Shown here: positions 59,873-64,000 of the stretch, one piece after another
Layout of the letters: each line of letters begins with the position of its first letter
Numbering within the stretch: position 1 is the stretch's first letter
Source of the DNA: Belnapia mucosa
GTDB taxonomy: Bacteria > Pseudomonadota > Alphaproteobacteria > Acetobacterales > Acetobacteraceae
Assembly (NCBI RefSeq): GCF_016775475.1
Contig: NZ_JAEUXJ010000004.1
Location: forward strand, 310,001 to 374,000
DNA: 64,000 nucleotides
Direction of reading: 5' to 3'
The notes under the pieces: generated by a model
The model's database searches: none
Told to the model about the DNA's origin: nothing
The model's input: only the letters and a program-made list of their open reading frames with translations
Translations under genes and position numbers: made by a program

Positions 59873-60681
59873 CTGCCGACCTTCAGCGTGCTGGTCAGCC
59901 CGCGCAGGCAGGCGAGGATCGAGAGCGGGGTGATCTTGCCGGTGCGGGGGTTCTCCTCGCTCGGCACATTCTCGATCGTCATGGTCAGCCGCGCCGCCGC
60001 GGCCTCGACCCGGATGGTATGGGTGTTGCGGGTGACCGTCGGATCGCCCCAGATCTCGACCATGGTGCGCTCCGGCCCGATGCCGGCGAGCGCCAGCGCC
60101 GCGGCGACATTCACATTGGCCGGGAAGCCGCGCGCCGCATCGAAGGCATTGCCCTTGAAGACCAGCCGCGGCGTGGTGATGCCGAGCACGTCGATCCCGT
60201 TCTCGATCAGATAGGGCGCGCCCTCCAGCCCGCGCGGGGGCTTGCGCGTCTCGATGGTAACGCTGGAGACATCGCCCTCGGCCGCGGCGCGGACCGCATC
60301 CAGCCCGAGCAGCGCGCCGGTCGGCACCACGATGCGGGCGCCTGTCTCGCGCGCACGATCCACCAGATGCATCCGCGGCAGCAGCGCGCCGACGCTGGAG
60401 GGCACGAAGATGCGGCCGCGGGCGATGGCGGATTCGGCGATGGACTCGAAGACCGCGGCGGGCGCCGCCTCCACCACGACATCCGCCGCCTCGGCGAGTT
60501 CGGGCAGAGCGACCAGCGCCGGCGCGCTGCGGAAGCCGGCGATGGTGCGGCGCGCCTTCTCCTGGTCCCGCGCCGCGACGGCGGTGAGGCGAAGGCCCTG
60601 CACACCCGCATCCAGGGCCCGGGCCAGATGGGCGCCGATGGCCCCGAGCCCGCCGATCGCCACGCGCAATTCGCCTGCCAT
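59869..60681 (-). CDS. Aspartate dehydrogenase-like protein (NadX family)
   Basis: This is a 270-residue NAD(P)-dependent oxidoreductase. The Rossmann loop is VAIGGLGAIGAHLARAL near residue 7. ADVVVEAAPAAVFESIAES near residue 68 and FVPSSVGALL near 95 follow, then the substrate region GITTPRLVFKGNAFDAARGF and PANVNVAAALALAGIG near 180-205, characteristic of L-aspartate dehydrogenases. ATG 60681 has GGGAGG upstream. A role in NAD synthesis or Asp/iminosuccinate turnover is plausible. Confidence 0.82.
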   Translation of the reverse strand: MAGELRVAIGGLGAIGAHLARALDAGVQGLRLTAVAARDQEKARRTIAGFRSAPALVALPELAEAADVVVEAAPAAVFESIAESAIARGRIFVPSSVGALLPRMHLVDRARETGARIVVPTGALLGLDAVRAAAEGDVSSVTIETRKPPRGLEGAPYLIENGIDVLGITTPRLVFKGNAFDAARGFPANVNVAAALALAGIGPERTMVEIWGDPTVTRNTHTIRVEAAAARLTMTIENVPSEENPRTGKITPLSILACLRGLTSTLKVGS

Positions 60682-60795
60682 GCCTGCCTCCCTCTGGCCG
60701 CCCATCACAAGGCTGTAGCCGAATCGACCGCAGCACGGAACCCGCACGGCGTTCGGGCTTTAGGTGGAACGATGCAACCACAAGGAGCCAGTCGA

Positions 60796-61146
60796 ATGAC
60801 CCGCCACATCCTGCACGGCATCGCCGCCGCTGCCCTGCTGACCGGCCTCGCTGCCTGTGGCGGCCCGCGCGACGGCACGGCCGGCAACCCGCCGAGCACC
60901 GCCACGCAGCGCGCCTATGACCGCGCGACCGACAGCCCGCGCACCTCGGCCGATGGCCGCGGCAACAACCCTTCCGGCACCGCCGCCGAGCGGGCCCTGG
61001 ACCGCGCTGCCGGCACCAACACCTCCGGCGCCTATCCGTCCCAGTCGGATGGCCGTGCGGGCAACCCGCCGGGCACGGCGGCCGAACGCGCCTATGACCG
61101 CACGACCGGCTCCAACACCTCCGGCGCCTATCCGCGCAACCGCTAG
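60796..61146 (+). CDS. Small lipoprotein with internal repeats
   Basis: This is a 116-residue protein. The lipobox LAAC is near residue 21. The mature part is three imperfect repeats built around G-(N/T)-NP-(P/S)-(G/S)-TA-(A/T)-(E/Q)-RA-x-DR: AGNPPSTATQRAYDR, GNNPSGTAAERALDR and AGNPPGTAAERAYDR. The last two end in NTSGAYP. It is probably disordered and outer-membrane anchored, function unknown. GGAG lies before the start. The stop overlaps the convergent SDR gene. Confidence 0.72.
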   Translation: MTRHILHGIAAAALLTGLAACGGPRDGTAGNPPSTATQRAYDRATDSPRTSADGRGNNPSGTAAERALDRAAGTNTSGAYPSQSDGRAGNPPGTAAERAYDRTTGSNTSGAYPRNR

Positions 61147-61928
61147 ACTACGGGGCTGCGGCCGCCATCCACGTTGATGGCGGTCCCGGTCACGTAGCCG
61201 CCGTATTGGCTGCAGAGATACAGGGCGAGGCCGGCGAATTCCTCCGGCTTCCCCAGCCGGCCAACCGGCACGGGCTTGCCCATCTCCGCCTTCCACTCCT
61301 CCCAGGTGATGTTCCGCTGCTCCGAGGCGTGGCGGCGGACCCATTGGTCGCTCTCGATGATGCCGACCAGCATGGCATTCACCAGGATGCCGTGCCTGGC
61401 ACCCTCATTGGCCTGCACCTTGGTGAGCGCCATGCCGGCGGCGCGCGTCACCGCGGTCGGCGCGCCCTCGGCCGGCGGCGCCTTGGCGCCGATATTCAGC
61501 ACGTTGATGATCCGCCCCCAATGCCGCGCCTGCATCCCCGGCCAGGCCAGCCGCGCCAGGCGGATGGCGGCGAAGAGCTTGAGGTCGAGGTCACTCTGCC
61601 ACAGCTCGTCGGTGACGCTGGGGAAAGGGCCACGCTGGCTAGTCCCGGCATTGTTCACCAGGATGTCCACCTGCCCGAGCGCCGCCTCGGCGGCGGAAAA
61701 GGCGGCGTTGCAGCCCTCGGCGGTGGCGATATCGGCGGCGATGGCGGCCACCTTGGCCTCCGGCGCGGCGGCGCGGATCTCGGCCTCGGCCTTGGCCAGC
61801 GAGTCCTGCCCGCGGGCGACGATCGCCACATGGCCACCCGCCTCGGCGAAAGCCTTGGCCATGGCGAGGCCGAGGCCCTTGGAGCCGCCGGTGATCAGCG
61901 CGGCACGGCCATCGAGTCTGAGTTGCAT
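61143..61928 (-). CDS. SDR-family protein with altered catalytic residues
   Basis: This is a 261-residue short-chain dehydrogenase fold. The cofactor loop ALITGGSKGLGLAMAKAF and VDILVNNAGTSQRG are intact, and the C-terminal TGTAINVDGG is normal. The active-site stretch reads IINVLNIGAKAPPAEGAPTA followed by VTRAAGMALTK, so the usual Ser, Tyr and Lys of S-Y-x-x-x-K are replaced (T-x-x-x-R at the Y/K positions). Either another chemistry or a non-catalytic role is possible. The open frame upstream to 62087 runs through tRNA-His and was rejected. Confidence 0.85.
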   Translation of the reverse strand: MQLRLDGRAALITGGSKGLGLAMAKAFAEAGGHVAIVARGQDSLAKAEAEIRAAAPEAKVAAIAADIATAEGCNAAFSAAEAALGQVDILVNNAGTSQRGPFPSVTDELWQSDLDLKLFAAIRLARLAWPGMQARHWGRIINVLNIGAKAPPAEGAPTAVTRAAGMALTKVQANEGARHGILVNAMLVGIIESDQWVRRHASEQRNITWEEWKAEMGKPVPVGRLGKPEEFAGLALYLCSQYGGYVTGTAINVDGGRSPVV

Positions 61929-61995
61929 GGATGCTTCCCCCCGGTTTGCGGTCGGGGCGCATCCTGCGCCAGCGGCGGGAGGGGGAAAAGGGATG

Positions 61996-62069
61996 GGCGA
62001 CCTACGGGACTCGAACCCGTGACATCCAAGACCACAACCTGGCGCTCTACCAACTGAGCTAAGGCCGCC
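61996..62069 (-). tRNA. tRNA-His (anticodon GUG)
   Basis: The cloverleaf has acceptor GCGGCCT/AGGTCGC, D arm GCTC...GAGC, anticodon stem CCAGG/CTTGG with loop TTGTGGT, and T arm ACGGG-TTCGAGT-CCCGT. The base before G1 is G and the discriminator is C, so the G-1:C73 pair needed by classical HisRS is encoded. A complete CCA is not encoded after C73. Confidence 0.93.
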
Positions 62070-62110
62070 ATCGTGCCGGGGCGGCAAGCCCCGGCGCGGG
62101 GGTGATAGGG

Positions 62111-63307
62111 CTAGCCGGCCACCGCCGTCAACTGCCGGCCGCCACGCGAGGCCAGCCAGGCCCGCATCCGCTCCAGCGCCGCATCGATCACTGCCTCGCC
62201 CTTGCAGAAGGCGAAGCGGGCATAGTGGCTGGGCGCGTCCGGGCTGGCATAGAAGGCGGTGACCGGGATGGCGGTCACCTTCGCCTCCTCGGTCAGCAGC
62301 CGGCAGAAGGCCACGTCGTCGCCGTTGAAGCCGAGCGGGCGGAAATCCGTGGTGATGAAGTAGCTGCCCTGGGTTGGCAGCACCCCGAAGCCGAGCTCCG
62401 CCAGACCCTTCGCCAGCCGGTCGCGCCGCGCCTCGAGGCTGGCCGAGAGGCCCGCGAAATAGGCATCGTCCTTCATCAGCCCGACCGCCACGCCCCGCTG
62501 CAGGTTGGGCGGGGTGGTGAAGGTGAGGTTCTGATGCGCCTTCGCCACATTCGGGGCGAGAGTGCGGTCGCAGGTGATGTAGCCCACCTTCCAGCCGGTC
62601 AGGCTGAAGGTCTTGCCGGCCGAGCCGATCCGCATGCAGCGCTCCCGCATGCCCGGCAGGGTCATCAGCGGGATATGCTTCCAGCCATCGAAGGTCAGGT
62701 GCTCATAGACCTCGTCGCAGATGGCGTAGCAGTCGTGGCGCTGGATCAGATCGGCGATGAAAGCGAGCTCGGCGCTCGTAAAAACCTTGCCGGTCGGGTT
62801 CATCGGCGTGTTGAACAGGATGGCCTTGGTCTTCGGCCCGAAGGCGGCGGCCAGCTCGGCCCGCGGCAGCTCCCATTTCGGCGGCGAGAGGCGGACCATT
62901 CGGGGGATCGCCCCCAGCATCCGCACCACCGGCAGGTAGGTGTCGTACAGCGGCTCGATCAGGACGCATTCGTCGCCCGGGTTCAGCACCGCCATGAGGC
63001 AGGCGGTGATCGCCTCGGTGGCGCCGGAGGTGACGACGACCTCGGCATTGGGATCGACCTCGATCCCGTAGAAGCGCCGGTTATGGGCAGCGACGGCCTC
63101 GCGCAGTTCCGGCACGCCGGTCAGCGGCGGGTATTGGTTGCGACCATCCTTCAGCGCCGCCGCCGCGGCCTCGATGACATCCTCCGGCCCGTCATAGTCG
63201 GGGAAGCCCTGGCCGAGATTGATGGCGCCGTGCTGGACGGCCAGCGCGGACATCACCGTGAAGATGGTGGTGCCGGTGGCCGATAGCAGATCGTTCTGGG
63301 GCTTCAT
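62111..63307 (-). CDS. Class I/II PLP aminotransferase (kynurenine/methionine type)
   Basis: This is a 398-residue fold-type I aminotransferase. AINLGQGFPDYDGPEDVIEA near residue 28 is typical of the kynurenine-oxoglutarate/MetC-like group (YbdL-type). TSGATEAITACLMAVLNPGD near 93, LFNTPMNPTGKVF near 164, CDEVYEHLTFDG near 198 and the PLP lysine in GSAGKTFSLTGWKVGY near 230 follow. The amino donor is not certain. Confidence 0.88.
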   Translation of the reverse strand: MKPQNDLLSATGTTIFTVMSALAVQHGAINLGQGFPDYDGPEDVIEAAAAALKDGRNQYPPLTGVPELREAVAAHNRRFYGIEVDPNAEVVVTSGATEAITACLMAVLNPGDECVLIEPLYDTYLPVVRMLGAIPRMVRLSPPKWELPRAELAAAFGPKTKAILFNTPMNPTGKVFTSAELAFIADLIQRHDCYAICDEVYEHLTFDGWKHIPLMTLPGMRERCMRIGSAGKTFSLTGWKVGYITCDRTLAPNVAKAHQNLTFTTPPNLQRGVAVGLMKDDAYFAGLSASLEARRDRLAKGLAELGFGVLPTQGSYFITTDFRPLGFNGDDVAFCRLLTEEAKVTAIPVTAFYASPDAPSHYARFAFCKGEAVIDAALERMRAWLASRGGRQLTAVAG

Positions 63308-63499
63308 CCGCCCTGCCTTTCCCTGGTCCTGTATGAGGAGGCCCGGCGCCGGGCCAATCCGCCCATCATACGCATCCGGGGCCCGCGGTCACCTGGGGCC
63401 GACCACCAGACAGAGTTTGCCGCTTTTATGGGCCATCTGCCGCCTGATGAGGCGCATTCGCCACCGATGGGGCCGGAATCCCTGGACACGCCCGATTGA

Positions 63500-63964
<465 letters not shown>

Positions 63965-64000
63965 CCCCGGTCGCACCGCCGAATTCCGGATTTTGCGAAA

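Noticed and set aside
61929..62087. N-terminal extension of the SDR gene through tRNA-His
   Set aside because: The added residues are translated tRNA; the family starts at the ATG at 61928.

Overview
The window is a contiguous chromosomal segment of a very GC-rich alphaproteobacterium. It is most likely a member of the Acetobacteraceae (Rhodospirillales), of the Roseomonas kind. Four things point there: strong G/C bias at third codon positions; an intact division/cell-wall (dcw) cluster running murD-ftsW-murG-murC-murB-ddl-ftsQ-ftsA-ftsZ with lpxC next; four tripartite-tricarboxylate (Bug/TctC) binding proteins, a family expanded in Roseomonas-like genera; and a tRNA-His that keeps the encoded G-1:C73 pair, which several other alphaproteobacterial orders have lost. 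The species assignment is inference. I saw no insertion sequence, prophage, integrase or CRISPR array.

Layout. 1-10.5 kb: dcw cluster on the plus strand with overlapping start/stop codons, ending in a strong hairpin terminator after ftsZ. 10.7-16.5 kb: lpxC, bamD, recN, ligA (envelope and DNA maintenance). 16.5-24.6 kb: an RTX-like repeat protein of unknown function, an Xaa-Pro aminopeptidase, a DUF1127 protein, prmA, uvrD/pcrA, a BASS-like permease and a DUF2171 protein. 24.6-32.6 kb: a PhyH dioxygenase, a Bug protein, metF, the mlaA-mlaC lipid-transport pair separated by large inverted repeats, a membrane-DUF305 fusion, a GNAT acetyltransferase and ettA. 32.7-38.4 kb: a carboxymuconolactone-decarboxylase-family protein, an AaeB/AaeX/AaeA-type efflux operon, a tRNA with anticodon CAU lying inside the 3' end of a GH17 glucan-enzyme gene, and a CoA-binding protein.

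38.5-48.5 kb: a DUF2076 protein, a LysR regulator, a three-gene overlapping cluster (Ser-rich small exported protein, glutathionylspermidine-synthase-like ATP-grasp ligase, DUF350 membrane protein) resembling E. coli ygiB/ygiC and yjfLMC, an MFS transporter, a PepSY protein, two tandem Bug paralogues, and a LysR regulator divergent from a nitronate monooxygenase. 48.5-54.5 kb: a tightly packed minus-strand run (threonine-synthase-like enzyme, D-serine-dehydratase-like enzyme, DctA, a 4Fe-4S protein, an HdrB-like protein) with a divergent M20 deacylase; this looks like an uncharacterised amino-acid/C4-acid catabolic unit. 54.5-64 kb: small lipoproteins, a fourth Bug protein, phaB, a double YciI protein, an SGNH hydrolase, a small membrane protein, an EamA exporter, an aspartate-dehydrogenase-like protein, an SDR that lacks the usual catalytic residues, tRNA-His, an aminotransferase, and glnB behind a probable sigma-54 promoter.

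Most of the window is ordinary core genome. The points most worth a second look are the ATP-grasp/DUF350/Ser-rich cluster, the PLP-enzyme/DctA/FeS operon, the tRNA nested in the GH17 frame, the 18-bp perfect inverted repeat in front of mlaC, and the regulatory architecture upstream of glnB.
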